Of a stretch of DNA of 64,000 bases, positions 32,664 to 57,846 are shown piece after piece; the stretch's first letter is position 1, and each line of letters opens with the position of its first letter. Source of the DNA: Elgaria multicarinata webbii. Taxonomy: Eukaryota; Chordata; Lepidosauria; Squamata; Anguidae. The translations under genes were made by a program, and so were the position numbers. The stretch covers positions 16,716,001 to 16,780,000 of the forward strand of contig NC_086192.1 in assembly GCF_023053635.1 (NCBI RefSeq), read 5' to 3'. Under the pieces are notes generated by a model. It was not told where the DNA came from, made no database searches, and saw nothing but the letters and a program-made list of their open reading frames with translations.

Positions 32664-35600
32664 ATGGAAGAGGAGCGGCGCTTCTGCGATAACTGGTGGG
32701 TGACGGCGAGAAGCACGGGCTGCTTCGGGGGCGCGGGGGGGCGGCTCTGGGCAGCTCCCACCCCCTCGGCCGCGGGGCCGTCTGCGGGCGAGCACAGGGG
32801 CCGGCGGGGGGGGGGAGGGTGCCCTCCTGCACAGTCCGGGGCGCGCGCGCAGCCCCACAAGTCCCCGCGCCTTCCTCTGCCCGCCTCGGGGTCGGGGTCG
32901 CCCTCGGGGGCTGCCGGGGTATCAGCGCTCTGCCTTCCGCGCCCTCCAGATGTGTGGGGCCACAATTCCCAGAAGCCCCGTCCGGGGAGGGCTGTTGCCG
33001 CTGCTTCAGCTCTTCAAGGGCGTGTGGGGAAGCCCGCCCCCTGCAGGGTCAGTTGGGTGTCTTATTCCGGCGTCCCCTGAAGTCCCCCCAATGTTTCAAA
33101 TGAGGGGGGGCCGCCCCGCCCCCCTACACACACACAAAGCGAATGCGCTCCAAATGTCACCTCGGCCAAAAAGCCCAGAGCAGCTGCCGGGCCTGATCCG
33201 GAGGAGCACGTGCCGCCCTCCTCTCCTGCACACGCCTGAGCCGGCCTTTGCGCCCTCCCTTTAGGGTGGGACACGGGGGTCCTCCCGCTCCCACCAGGCC
33301 TGGCCAGCACAGCCAGTGGGAATTGCCCGGCCTGGGCTGACTCCAGAGGCTGGGTGCTAGGTTAGAGACCTTGGCAGCGGCAACCCCCCCCCCCCCGTGC
33401 TGACTGAGCGTTCTGCCTTCCCCCCTCGGTGGCCCTCTGCGCGTGGCCTGGCGCCTGCCCAGCAAGCGGGATGTGGCTGCAGCCAACTTCTCCCTTCACG
33501 AGGCCCACTGCCGCCGCTTCCTCGCCGTCTGCGCCCGGTGCCAGGAGCTGGTTGCCCTGAAGGACATGGAGGAGCACCTGGAGGGCGCCCACCGGCAGGT
33601 ATGGGGGCGGGGCTCTGCTGCTGCTGCCGCCCACCCACCCACCCACCCCCTGTCAGGAAGGGGCTCGCCCTGTTAACGGGGTGGGTGGGTGGGTGGGTGG
33701 TGCTCAGCCGGAGCTGGGGGACCCTGGGGTCACATGAGACCCACGCCCTCTTCTGCAGCCCAGGCTAGTCTGCCTGCACTAGTCTGCCCGTTTGGGCCCA
33801 GGTGGGGGAGGGACCTCTTTGGGCCCAAGGGCCACATTCAGGCCAGGGACAGAGGTGGGGGGCAGTCCAAAGTGAGCAGGACCCCCCCCACCCCCTGCCT
33901 TCCCTTGTACGCGCCGTGTTCATTCGCCCCCCCCCCCACTCACACACATACTGGGCAGCACAGGGAGGGAGTGGACTGCAGGGGACTGGGTGGGGGGTGT
34001 CCAGACCTCCCCTCCCCACCATCACCCCCAGCCCTGCAGCTTAGCTCAGAGGAAGGGCCACCTTGAGCCTGCTGTGGGGAGAGACGGGGATGGGGCCGGG
34101 GGCCCTCCTCCTCCGACAGCCTGGCAGAGAGGCTGAGCGAGACGCGTCCACAGAGGGCAGAGGGGGGCCCTCCCTGGGACCTGGTCAGATCCTGCTACCC
34201 AAGGGCCCATCCAGGAGGACCTTGGGCCTCCCTCCTCGTCCTCCTCCACATGCCCTGTGCCTTCCCCCACAGCCCTCTGCACGCGCTCAGTGGCCGTGGC
34301 TCAGGCCCAAGAGAGCACGACGCCATCCGGCCTGGCAGTCTGAGCAAGAGGTCCCCCCCCCCCGAAACAGCCCTGCCCTGGGACCAGGCCTATGCACTGG
34401 CTGGGCTTCGCTTCCTGCGGGGGTCTTCTAGCAGCGGGACGGCTGATGGGCCCCCTCCCCTCTTCACCCCCCCTTGCAGGTCAGATGCTCACTCTGTCAC
34501 CAGCTGATGCAGCAATACCTGCTGGAGCGCCATGAGGTAAGGGGGCCCTTTGCGGAAGGAAAGCCCTCCTCCAGTCCCTTCAGGGACCAGGCCCTCCCCT
34601 CGTCCTGGGATGACAGCCCCTGGACTCTGTGTGGCTGCGAGGTGCCAATACCCTCAGGGGCTGAGCTGTAGGGGCCAGAAAGGGAGCCAGCCCCGCCCCC
34701 TTGCACCCCAACACAGACCTGTGTGGGGGGGCGTTGTTGTTGCCTTGGTGTGTCTTCTCCCTACAGCACCGTGCTTCACTCCACCCATTGTGAGGCAGAT
34801 CGCCCCCCCACCTCGGCTTTTGCCACTCCGTGCATGCACGCGAGAAGGAGCTGCAGCCGTTGCTGCCTCCCCCGCCCCCCCTCGGATGTGACGTCTGGAG
34901 GTGCCCATTTCAGCCCTCTGAGGACCATACATGTCCTGCGCAAAGCGGCCACAGAGGCCTGGGCAGGAGTTGCTCCTGATGGAATCGGGGCCCTCTGGGG
35001 GGGGGCGGAATCGTTCTTCCTGCTACTCCGTGACATTAACACCCCCGCCCGCCCGCCCGCCCGCCCCCGTGTGCAGGCTGAGGCGTGCCCCGAGCGCTCT
35101 GGCAAGTGCCCCTTCTGTGAGCTGGAGCTGCCCCACCAGAAGCTGGAAGCCCACCTGGATGCGTGTGGCAGCCGGACCACCTTGTGCTGGGACTGTGGCA
35201 AGTACGTCATGTACAAAGCCCTTGAGAGCCACACAGCCACGTGCCCGGCCAGCGGCGTGCTGCGGAAGGACCCTGGTGAGTTCGGCACCTGCAGCCCCCC
35301 TTGCCTGCCCCCCTCCGGGGCGGGACCCGGGTCTTCTGCCTCAGGCCCATGCCGAGAGGGAGGTGGCCGAGGGGCCCAGCGCCCGGCGTGTCCTGAGGCC
35401 CCCTGGAGGTGTCGCCCGGCCTCCCCCCCGGAGCGTAGAGGCCAGAGCAGCACAGCAGGAGGAGGGAGGCTTCAGGGGCACAGGTCACGCTCAGGGTGGC
35501 CCCGTGGGCCGGGTGCCTGTCCTGCTTCTCGCTCCCTCCAAGAGGCTGCATGGCTGGCCCTGGGCCATGTGGAAACGTGGCTTGCCGAAAGCCACCCAGT

Positions 35601-38279
35601 TTCTGGGAATCGGGAAACGCTCCAAATCTCTCCGGAGAGCTTAGAGGGGCGGCATGTATTCCCGGGGGAGGGGGGCTGCCCCTGGAGGGGAGGGGCGCTC
35701 TGGAAAGTTTCTGGCTCTGTTGCCCCCCTCCCAGCTGCTCACAGCTTTCCCCTCCCTCCTCAGAGCCCAAAGGCCATTTATGCCAGCAGTGCAGTAACTG
35801 GATTGCCGATGAACAGTACCTCCAGCACCTGGTAAGCATTTGGGGCCCCCTCCCCAATGCTGCCCTGCGTGGGAGGGGCCAAGCGCCACAGCTGCCGCCC
35901 TTCCGGGCAGAGGCACGGCACCCACAGCCTCTGCTGCCGCGAGCCGGGCGTGTCGGGGTGAGGGCGCAGGGCTGTCTGCGTGCAAAGCGGGTGCCCCCCC
36001 GGGGGCCTCTGGTCGTGGGGGTGTTAGGGGGAAGAACGATGTGGTCTTTTGCCCCCCCATCCCCTAGCTGGGAGGAGGAGGGGGGGACGTTTGCCCAGGA
36101 AACCCCACGCTCTCCACCGCTCTCCGCCGGCCTGGTGGCTTGCCACAGGCCACTTGCCACCTTTTGACAAGGGCCTCCTGCCCTTTCGCCCCTTCTTCTC
36201 CTCGGCAGAATGAATGCACCCCGCTCCCTCAGCTCCTGGGGGCTCTCAGCACCCGCTCCCCCACAGAGCCCGGCCCTCCTCCTGCTCCCCCAACTGTGGA
36301 CACGGCAGCTGAGAAAGATGTCCGGCCCAAGAGGAAGGAGAGCGAGCTGCCTTCCGTGGCCAGGCCCACGCTGAAGCCCCCCCGGAGCAAGAAGGGGGGC
36401 AGCCGGCCGGCCTTCACCTCCACCTTGGCCTCGGTGGGGGGGGCCCAGGGCCTGGACGAGGCCCTCTATGACCAGCTGGTGAGCTGCTCCCACTGTGACA
36501 TCCTGCTTCCCTGCCCCACGCTGCAGAAGCACGAGGTGAGCCAGGGGGCAGCTTTGGGGCAGGGATTGGAAGCTGCTGCTGGGATAGTCTTCAGCTGTGG
36601 GGGAGTTTTCTTTCTCCAGTGGGATTCACACCAGCCTCCCTGGCACAACCCCACCCACCCCCTACCCCTCCGCCCGGCTGTGCTCCTGAAGTGCTGAAGG
36701 AATCACCCTGTTCATATTTCCGCTCACCACGGTTGGCGTAAAAGCTTTTGGGGGGACAGCCGGGGCCCCCCGGTTCTTCCTTGTGGGACGGGGGATTTCT
36801 TTTCTATGCATTAAGGAAAACTGTTGCTTTTAACAACAACAAAAGCCATTGAAACCCTAAGAAATGAACAGCAGCACCGGCCGAGAGGCCCCGAGGCAGC
36901 CTTTTCCCCAACGTGCTGCTCATGCCGACTCTGATGGGAGTTGTAGCCCAGCGCCTCTGGAGGGCTCCAGGTTTGGGAGTGGGGGAGGGCAACCCTTGGC
37001 CTGCTACATGCAGTGGCTGTTGGGACACGCGTGGGACCCTATTTTCCTCCTTGTTGTTTCAGAAGAAATGCCGGCGGTTGGCTTCCCTGAAAAACCCACG
37101 GCGAAGTCCTCGTCTCCTGGGAAAAGAAGGTACACTTGCCTCTGCTTTGGACGGGCCACGACAGAGGAGAGCCCGTGGCACGCAGGAGCCACGCTGCGGA
37201 AGGCGTGGGAGGCCTTCCGTTCACGAGCACGGCTGGGGAACCTTCGGCCCTCCTGCTATCCCCAATCACCACCCATCCTGGTTGGGGCTGATGGGACTCA
37301 GAGGGCCACGTGTCCCCCACACCTGGCCACGGAGGGGTGGCTCTGTGGTGACCCCAGGAGGATGCGCCTCCCCAGTCCTCAGGTGCTGGAGATTCAGAGT
37401 GGGGCAGCCGCGTCTTGTCCCTGGCTGTAGTCGAAACTCTTGTGACGTCGGTTTATTTCATGTGCCCGTTTCCCACCCGTCAAGGCCACGTCCAGCAGTA
37501 AGAGACTCAGAGTAAAAGACTTGGTATAAGAGACAAAGAGCTCAGTCTGAGAAACATTCTTAGCGACAGCCGAGAATCTGAGAGGAGCCAAGAAACTGAA
37601 AGTGCACGCACGCGCGCGCGCACACACACACACACTTTAGGCTGGTGCATGGTGGATGGAGACACCCACACGCCCCCAGCGAGGCACATGGGGCAGAGGA
37701 CCATTCTCCCGCGCCACCAGCCCTCCTGTGGAGGCTGCAGGCCCCAGGCCTCTGGTGCTAGGGAGGCAGCCGCAGGCTGGACGCTGCGCTGCCCCTCCAC
37801 ACAGGCAGGGGTCCGGGAGGAGGACCCCTTTCCCTCAGCAGGATGAGGAGAGACGGGCTCCTTTTGCTGCTGGGGATGGATGGAGGTGGCCCTTGGCCAA
37901 AGGCCTCGTGCAGAGCCCCCGCCCCGGCTGTGCCTCTTGCCCCCAACACGTTTGGAAACGGCCTTGCACCCACGCCAGGAGGACACGGTGGTGCTAACCA
38001 CCACGGTCAAGGGGGGTGCGTGGGCCCACTGATCTGGAGCACCGGGCCTGAACAGGAGACCCAGAGCTCTCGGGGCGTGTGTGTGCTTGTGCCCCCCCCG
38101 CTTGTTCAAGGCACCTGGGAGGGGTGGGGGGCTCAGTTTCACAGCCCAAAGCCAAAGTTCTGACCAGGTAAGAGCAGGCCGCCCGGCCCCAGAGCTGACC
38201 CACCCACCCCGGTCTTGTCTTGTTTTGTCTTGCAGAGGAATCGCTGCAAAAAAACGCGGGAGAAGCCGGCTGGCAGTGA
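32664..38279 (+). CDS. XAF1: XAF1, XIAP-associated factor 1, complete, 8 coding exons
   Basis: Exons: 32664-32695, 33463-33598, 34480-34536, 35077-35275, 35764-35831, 36209-36535, 37063-37129, 38236-38279. All are GT-AG and in phase, giving 309 aa (human, as recalled, 301). The protein is a cysteine/histidine-rich, TRAF-type zinc-finger factor that antagonises XIAP and promotes apoptosis downstream of interferon. It opens CDNCKRDVAAANFSLHEAHC (C8 and C11 begin the first finger). Exon 3 has RCSLCHQLM, exon 4 has CPFCELELPHQKLEAHLDAC and CWDCGKYVMYKALESH, and exon 5 has CQQCSNWI. Exon 6 carries the linker with EKDVRPK and the last finger CSHCDILLPCPTLQKHE, completed by KKC in exon 7. The start at 32664 aligns with human MEG and has an A/G-type context. 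An in-frame ATG at 32628 would add 12 residues. The last exons could be used alternatively, as noted in the findings. Confidence 0.93.
36918..36975. mobile_element. hAT-like MITE, partial, in XAF1 intron 6
   Basis: GATGGGAGTTGTAGCCCAGC followed by GCCTCTGGAGGGCTCCAGG is the right arm of the palindromic family. Confidence 0.5.
37233..37319. mobile_element. hAT-like MITE with recognisable ends, in XAF1 intron 7
   Basis: The left end GGGGAACCTTCGGCCCTCC and right end GGGCTGATGGGACTCAGAGG with GCCACGTGTCCCCC are inverted. The left end keeps the GGGGAACC part of hAT/Charlie-like termini. Confidence 0.55.
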
Positions 38280-38342
38280 CGTCCCCCCGCGACCGGGAGC
38301 ATCCCTTTCGGCCCCACGCAGGCCCCAGTCTGCCTCACTGAG

Positions 38343-38348
38343 AATAAA
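38343..38348 (+). terminator. XAF1: Polyadenylation signal AATAAA of XAF1
   Basis: It lies 64 bases after the TGA at 38277-38279 and gives a very short 3' UTR. Its position supports the exon 7 to exon 8 model, because the other frame of exon 8 would read through it. Confidence 0.7.
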
Positions 38349-38364
38349 AGAGCTACGATTCGCA

Positions 38365-39280
38365 CCCAAGCCTGAGCACAAGCAGACCCCCTGGCATTTA
38401 TGGCAAAGCCCCTTTGGGGTGGGAAAACTAGAGCTGAGACGTGTCCCTTCCCCGAGCCCCCGTCCCAATGCCAGGCCACCACGGGACGAGAGAGGGCAGG
38501 GGGCCCTTCCGGCATTTCGTGCTCCCAAGGAAGTAAAATGGGAGGTGGGGGAGGCTTTCCAGCCTTCAGGGACCGGCTGGGCATCTTCTGGAGGGAAGCA
38601 AAAGGGGGCGGTTGAACGGAGCCCACGTGAACCCCCACCCCCGTAGCTGAGCGGGGAGAGCTGCCTGTGCAGCATCTGTGTCCTTAAACCCAGTCCAAGG
38701 CTCGGGGGGGCACAGTGGGAAATGATGGGCTGGGGGGGGCCAGCTGTGGAGAGTAAAAAGCGCAGTTGGTTCGGACCCCCGCAGCCTTTAAGCAGTTCCC
38801 TGGCTCTGACGACGCTCAGGCAGAAGCCCTCGAGGCTTACGAATCCCAAGGCGTTCGGCCCTTCACAGAGAACGCTTCCCCTGGGCAAGGCGAGGGCTCC
38901 CGTTGCGGACTCCCTTGCCCCTTTGGGCCTTGCCTAGGCAGGGCCATTGGCACGAGGGTGCCAGGAGTCCGGGGGGATGGAACGAGCCCCCCCCCCGCCC
39001 CGCAGAGCGGCCAGTTCAAAGGGGCTCTGAACGGAGGAGGACTTGGGGACGCAGCCATGAGCAGCAGGATTGCAAATCCCAAGGGGGGAGGGGAGGGGAG
39101 GGGAGGGGAGGGGTGGGCACCCCCGCTTGGAAACACTTTGGCTTGAGTGGGAGGGGCAGTGGCTCAAGCCCCCCCCCCGGCCCCTCCAGCTCAGCCCCTT
39201 GAAATGGAGCACATCCCACCACAAGCCCCAGAGAAGGGCTTCCATCGGGCGTCCGCGTATCCCGCGAGGAACCATTTTGG
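38365..39280. other. Tail-to-tail gap between XAF1 and TEKT1
   Basis: About 0.9 kb without a supported gene. A GGGGA tandem lies at 39086-39113. I see no remnant of FBXO39, which I recall between these two genes in human. Confidence 0.55.
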
Positions 39281-39298
39281 CCATGGGGCTTCCATAAC

Positions 39299-39304
39299 TT
39301 TATT
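39299..39304 (-). terminator. TEKT1: Polyadenylation signal AATAAA of TEKT1
   Basis: The minus strand reads GGACAATAAAGTTATGG here, about 130 bases beyond the TEKT1 stop at 39431-39433. Confidence 0.75.
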
Positions 39305-39430
39305 GTCCTGCAGAAAGTGTAGGGCAGCCAGCAGGCTGCTGCCCCCGCCGGAGGCTCCGGGGCAGTCGGGCCCCTCTGCGAGGTCCCCGGCTGTGGGGTC
39401 CAAGTCGGTCGGGGTTGCTGCCGCCCGATG

Positions 39431-44593
<5,163 letters not shown>

Positions 44594-45105
44594 TCACTGG
44601 GGCTCTGCAGACCTCCTCCTTGCTCCCAGTCTTCCTCCCACTGCCTGGGGGGTGGGGCAGGCCTTGCACAGGCCACGGCCTTTGTGGTCTTCCTGCCTAG
44701 ACGGGACGGGGAGCTGGAAGTGGTGCCAAGGAGCACCCCCGCCCCCCACGCATTGGCACAAGGAATGGCAGGTCTAGGCAAGCCCCCCCCCCCCCCGCCC
44801 GCCCGCCCTGTATCCACCGGGGAGGCTGCCGCAGCCCTCAGGCCAGAAATCGAGCATCCCAGCTGGGCTCCAGGTGCACTTGGGATGCGCTCAGAGGCAC
44901 CCTTTTCCTTTGCCCTCGCAGTGTCTACACCCCCCACCAGGGGAGGGATGGGAGCTGTTCTAAAGCCTGCCTGGAGGAAGGAGAAGTTGTTGCAATATTA
45001 TTTATTTATTTATTTATTTAATTAATTAATTGCCAATGGCGCCCACCTCTTTGCAGCGGCTCCAGGTCCGGTGCGGGAAAGCAGCAGCTGACGAGCAACA
45101 AACCC

Positions 45106-45119
45106 GTCGCCATGGGGAC
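45106..45119 (-). promoter_or_regulatory. TEKT1: X-box-like RFX site at the TEKT1 promoter
   Basis: GTCGCCATGGGGAC fits the loose X-box pattern RYYNYY-N2-RRNRAC (GTCGCC, AT, GGGGAC). A second half-site, GGCAAC, lies at 45130-45135. The site sits just upstream of the probable non-coding first exon of TEKT1. RFX factors are known regulators of ciliary genes; use here is inferred. Confidence 0.5.
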
Positions 45120-45654
45120 GCAGTGTCGTGGCAACGGGGGGGCGGGGGCTGAGCTCTAGAATGCGGCCCTGATTGGCTGCCGCCCCGAACTCGAATTAGG
45201 AGGATGGAGGGATGAATGGGTGCGCGGGAGGGAAGGGACTTTAATGCGCCCCCCCCCCCCCCGCGCAGCCCATTGGGGGCTTTGGACCACAATTCTCTCG
45301 CCTGGACGGGTGCGCTTGATGGGCGGAAGGCAATCTGCCCGCCCTGCGAGGTTGGCCAACTCCCACCCCTGGACCTCTTCCTGGGCCGGAGCCCCCAAAC
45401 CCGCTCCCACAAACATTGAAAAGCCTGATCTATAGACGTGCAGCTTATGCCCCGAGGCCTCTGCCTTACCTGGGGAGGTCTCTGCCTTGCCTGGGCCCAC
45501 CTCTGCAGCCCCCCCTCCCCACGCCTTTGATGTAGCAGCCGCTGGCTGTGCCTTGGTCCCACACCCGTCCCTGGAACGCCTCCCACCCGCCGACCCACCC
45601 CTGCCCAATCCTCACAGTGGCATACGTGGTTCCCTTCCCTGCCTGCCCAGCCCA

Positions 45655-45762
45655 CGTTATGCGAACCACCACCCTGCGAGGTAGGCTTGGCTGTGAGCCT
45701 GTGGCAGAGTGGGGGTTTGAAACCAGGTCTTCACAGCCCAACACTGTAGCCATTACACCGGT
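45655..45762 (-). mobile_element. MIR-like tRNA-derived SINE, antisense
   Basis: CCACCACCCTGCGAGGTAGG, the CTTGGCTGTGAGCC block, GGGGGTTTGAAACCAGGTCT (antisense B box) and CACTGTAGCCATTACACCG (antisense A box) are in the expected order. It is a better-kept copy than 20222-20460. Confidence 0.65.
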
Positions 45763-48215
45763 TCTCTGCAGGCCTCTTGTGGTCTGCGTGTGCGTGCATG
45801 CATTGTCCTCCCCTGCACTTCTGGTTTGCTTCTTAGCCGCAAAAAGTATTTTCCACTGCCGGATCTTCCCCTGCGCAGGTTCTGTTCTACAAGGGAAGGG
45901 TCTCTGCCCTGAGCCGGTAACAAAGAAGTGTGAAACTTCTCAACAAGGCATGTTGGTGACCTTGGGGCAGGCGGGGTCTTCACCTGGAGCATTTGGGATG
46001 CTTTGGCCTCTGGCCACGACCAGCTGCTTCCCCCCCCCCGCAACCCCTGAAAGTGTCCTGTGGAAGCCGTGTCTGGTCAGGAGGCCAAGTGGCTGGGTTC
46101 TGGACCTTTGGCGCTGCGTGTACTACTGGGTCTCACTTCTCACCTCCTCCTCCTCAGGGTGGTGCTGAGCCCTGGGAACAGGGCAGCTCTGCACGGCTGT
46201 ATATTTGGGGCAACACGCAAGCGTGGCTCCACATGCAGCCACGCCCGCGTTGCCTTTGCTGGAAATGTGGCTTCCTTGAACCTCTTTAGGGTCAGTGTTT
46301 GCTAAGTCAGCCCAAACCTCTGTAGAGTTAACAAAAGCTAGCAAACCTGCCCGCAAATCATCAACATGGACGACTGCTCACAAACGCAGGGTGGACACCA
46401 CATCGTCCCTCCCCTTCGTGGTTGCTGCTTTCGTAAAGGGGTGTGTGTCCTACGGTGAGGCTGTAGGAGCCGCCTTCAGAACTGCCGGGATTTGGGGGTG
46501 GCTGCTTCGAAGTGCCTGCTCTGACAGGGGCTCTTGGGGCAAAACCTTTCGGGGCAGATTTCAGTGGTGTCCTTGTCTTCACCAGGGCAAACCTTACTGC
46601 ACACACACCTTTCAGGAAAGCTCAGCTGATGTTTGTGGCTTTCAAAGCCTGTCCCTGGCTCAGCTGCAGCTACCGTCTTCTTTAAATGTTGACTCACGGT
46701 TTAACAGGCTCTTACGTTTTGTTTTTAACAATAAAAGATGTAAGGTTGAAACTCAGAGAGCTGCCTTCAATGTATTTGATGAGAAATGGCCTTCTGTACA
46801 GAACCAATCACTGTTTATACATGTATCTATTATCACTGAGGAAGCCCAGATCCAGAAGGCCAGGGTGGGCTGGGCTGCACAACGACGAGCAAGTAGGAGC
46901 CCAGATGCTTGGAGAAGAGGCGTCTGGGTGGCACAGGCTCTCTCCCCCCCCCCCCCAGCATCTGCGCACTGGGGAGAGTCACATAGCAGGTCCCGTTTCC
47001 TTGGGTTGGCGCAGCGGCGGGGTCTCACAGAGGTTCTCAGCGCTGTTTTCACCCAGCAGCACTCCGTGAAGATGTTCCTGGGAACCACTGCAAGGGGTGA
47101 CTTCCTCCACCCCAAAAGCCCGAGGATGGAAGTGGGATGTGGGTTGGAGCACCGGAGAGGGATGGGTGCGGGGCCTCCTCCTCCCCAGCCAGCTATGGAA
47201 TATTTGAAATCTGTGCTCATAATTCTGAGCATGGCCAGAGCGCCTTTCCTCCACCATGAAGCACAGCCCTCCACCACAGCTGTGATTTAAGAGCAGTGCC
47301 CCACTGCGTCCCCTCTTCTTGGGCTCAGCGGGGGTCCTGAAACAGCCCCCTCCCTTCCTTTGTTCTGATGTTCTTTCCTGGAGACACACATATGGGGGGG
47401 GGGGGGTTGGCCAGCCCCATCTCGGAGTGGCTGAAGGCCCCTGGGCACATGCTCACATGCCCACACCAGCTTGCTTCCTGGTGCCGAGATCAGCCCAGTG
47501 GACCTCTGTGCAACGAAAGAAAAGAAGGGGAAACCTCAAGCAGAGGGGGTGGGGCTGAGCTGAATTTCCAAGGGGTGGAAATCCTCCTTCCTTCCCACAA
47601 AATAAGTTATCCACATGTAAGTGCCTTGGCTTCATTTGCATAATATATGCAGGGTGCAGAATTTGGGGTCTCCTTTCTTTTTGAACTCAGGCAGCCCTGC
47701 CTAGGAGGGGGCATGTGGTTGGCTCAGCGTCCTCTGCCCGGGGCGGGGGGGGGGGGAAGAGCTCCTGCTGCAAAGCCAGGTGGAGGGAGCTGCGGAGTCC
47801 TGCCTTCTCTTGGGCCTGGGGCCTCCAGCCCAGCCTTAGGCGAGTCTAGAGTGGGATGGCGCACGCATGCCCCAGCAGTGAGCTCCAAGGGGTGGAACTG
47901 AGACCTGTGGGGGGGGGGGGCGGGAAGGCCAGGGCCGGCGGGGCTGCGTCCCATGAACCACGGTTTCTCCACCTGGTTTCGCAGCTCCAGGTCCCCTCGG
48001 GGGTCCGAGCTGCCGTGTGCGTTTCTGCCCTCTGCTGGGGCAGGAGCGGCTCCAGCACTGCACCGTTTGGCCCTGCACCCACCAGCACCCAAGGCAGCCC
48101 TCAGCTATTCCCAGAATTTGCCCGGGGCAGCAGCTCTGGGTTGACGTGAGCCAGGTGGGTGCCAGAGCGCGGGTGTTGGCGACCAACCTCACCCGAAGGA
48201 AATGGGGCATCTCAT

Positions 48216-48218
<3 letters not shown>

Positions 48219-48258
<40 letters not shown>
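48219..48258. repeat. (TG)n microsatellite
   Basis: About 20 uninterrupted TG units. Confidence 0.95.
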
Positions 48259-48259
<1 letters not shown>

Positions 48260-48712
48260 TTACTAACTAGCTTGGGGGGGGGGGCACACGCTGTGGATAT
48301 GGAGCAGATGGAGACCGCTTGAGTTCTCTAATGACCGGGGGGGGGGGGAGCGGCCCTCTTGGACCGCTTGGCCAACTGAGCTTCCACGATGCTAGCGAAG
48401 GGCGATCTCCCCAGAAGCGCCTTCTGTAGCCACGGCTGCCAGGGAGGACCAGGAGGGGGAGGGGCTGGCCTCTCCCCATCTCCCCCCCCTGCGGGGCCTG
48501 GGGTCCAAGGAGCCCGGGGGCCACAACCGCCCGCCTCCGTCTCTTTCCTCCGCCTTGGTGCGTGGCACCACCACCGTCCGGCTTCCCGGGTCTCAGCGGT
48601 CGCTGCAGCCGCCCGTGCCGCCCGTGCCTGAGCAGCAGCAAGCGTAGCACGAAAGCAGCCGTGGGCACGGCGGCGCGTTCCTCGTGGGGCCAGGTGGTCG
48701 TTGGCCGCAGCC

Positions 48713-57846
<9,134 letters not shown>

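Larger units (their letters stand above)
45140..48700. other. Intergenic region between TEKT1 promoter and SMTNL2 3' end
   Basis: It holds a C tract near 45250-45262, a MIR-like SINE (45655-45762), C/G homopolymers, a TG microsatellite (48219-48258) and a fairly long open frame (46295-47290) with no recognised domain. The SMTNL2 3' UTR must lie in its right part, but no canonical polyadenylation signal was found on the minus strand. Confidence 0.45.

Noticed and set aside
34723-35835. 370-codon frame through XAF1 exon 4
   Set aside because: It contains the real exon 4 frame but extends through both introns by chance in GC-rich sequence; the splice sites at 35077 and 35275 fit the family and the frame.
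38215-38646. Alternative long reading of XAF1 exon 8 (RNRCKK frame)
   Set aside because: It reads past the AATAAA at 38343 and ends in proline-rich noise; the exon 7 to 8 join gives a stop before the signal. It is kept only as a possible isoform in the findings.
45700-45762. tRNA gene on the minus strand
   Set aside because: The A-box and B-box-like blocks belong to an antisense MIR-like SINE with its usual body.
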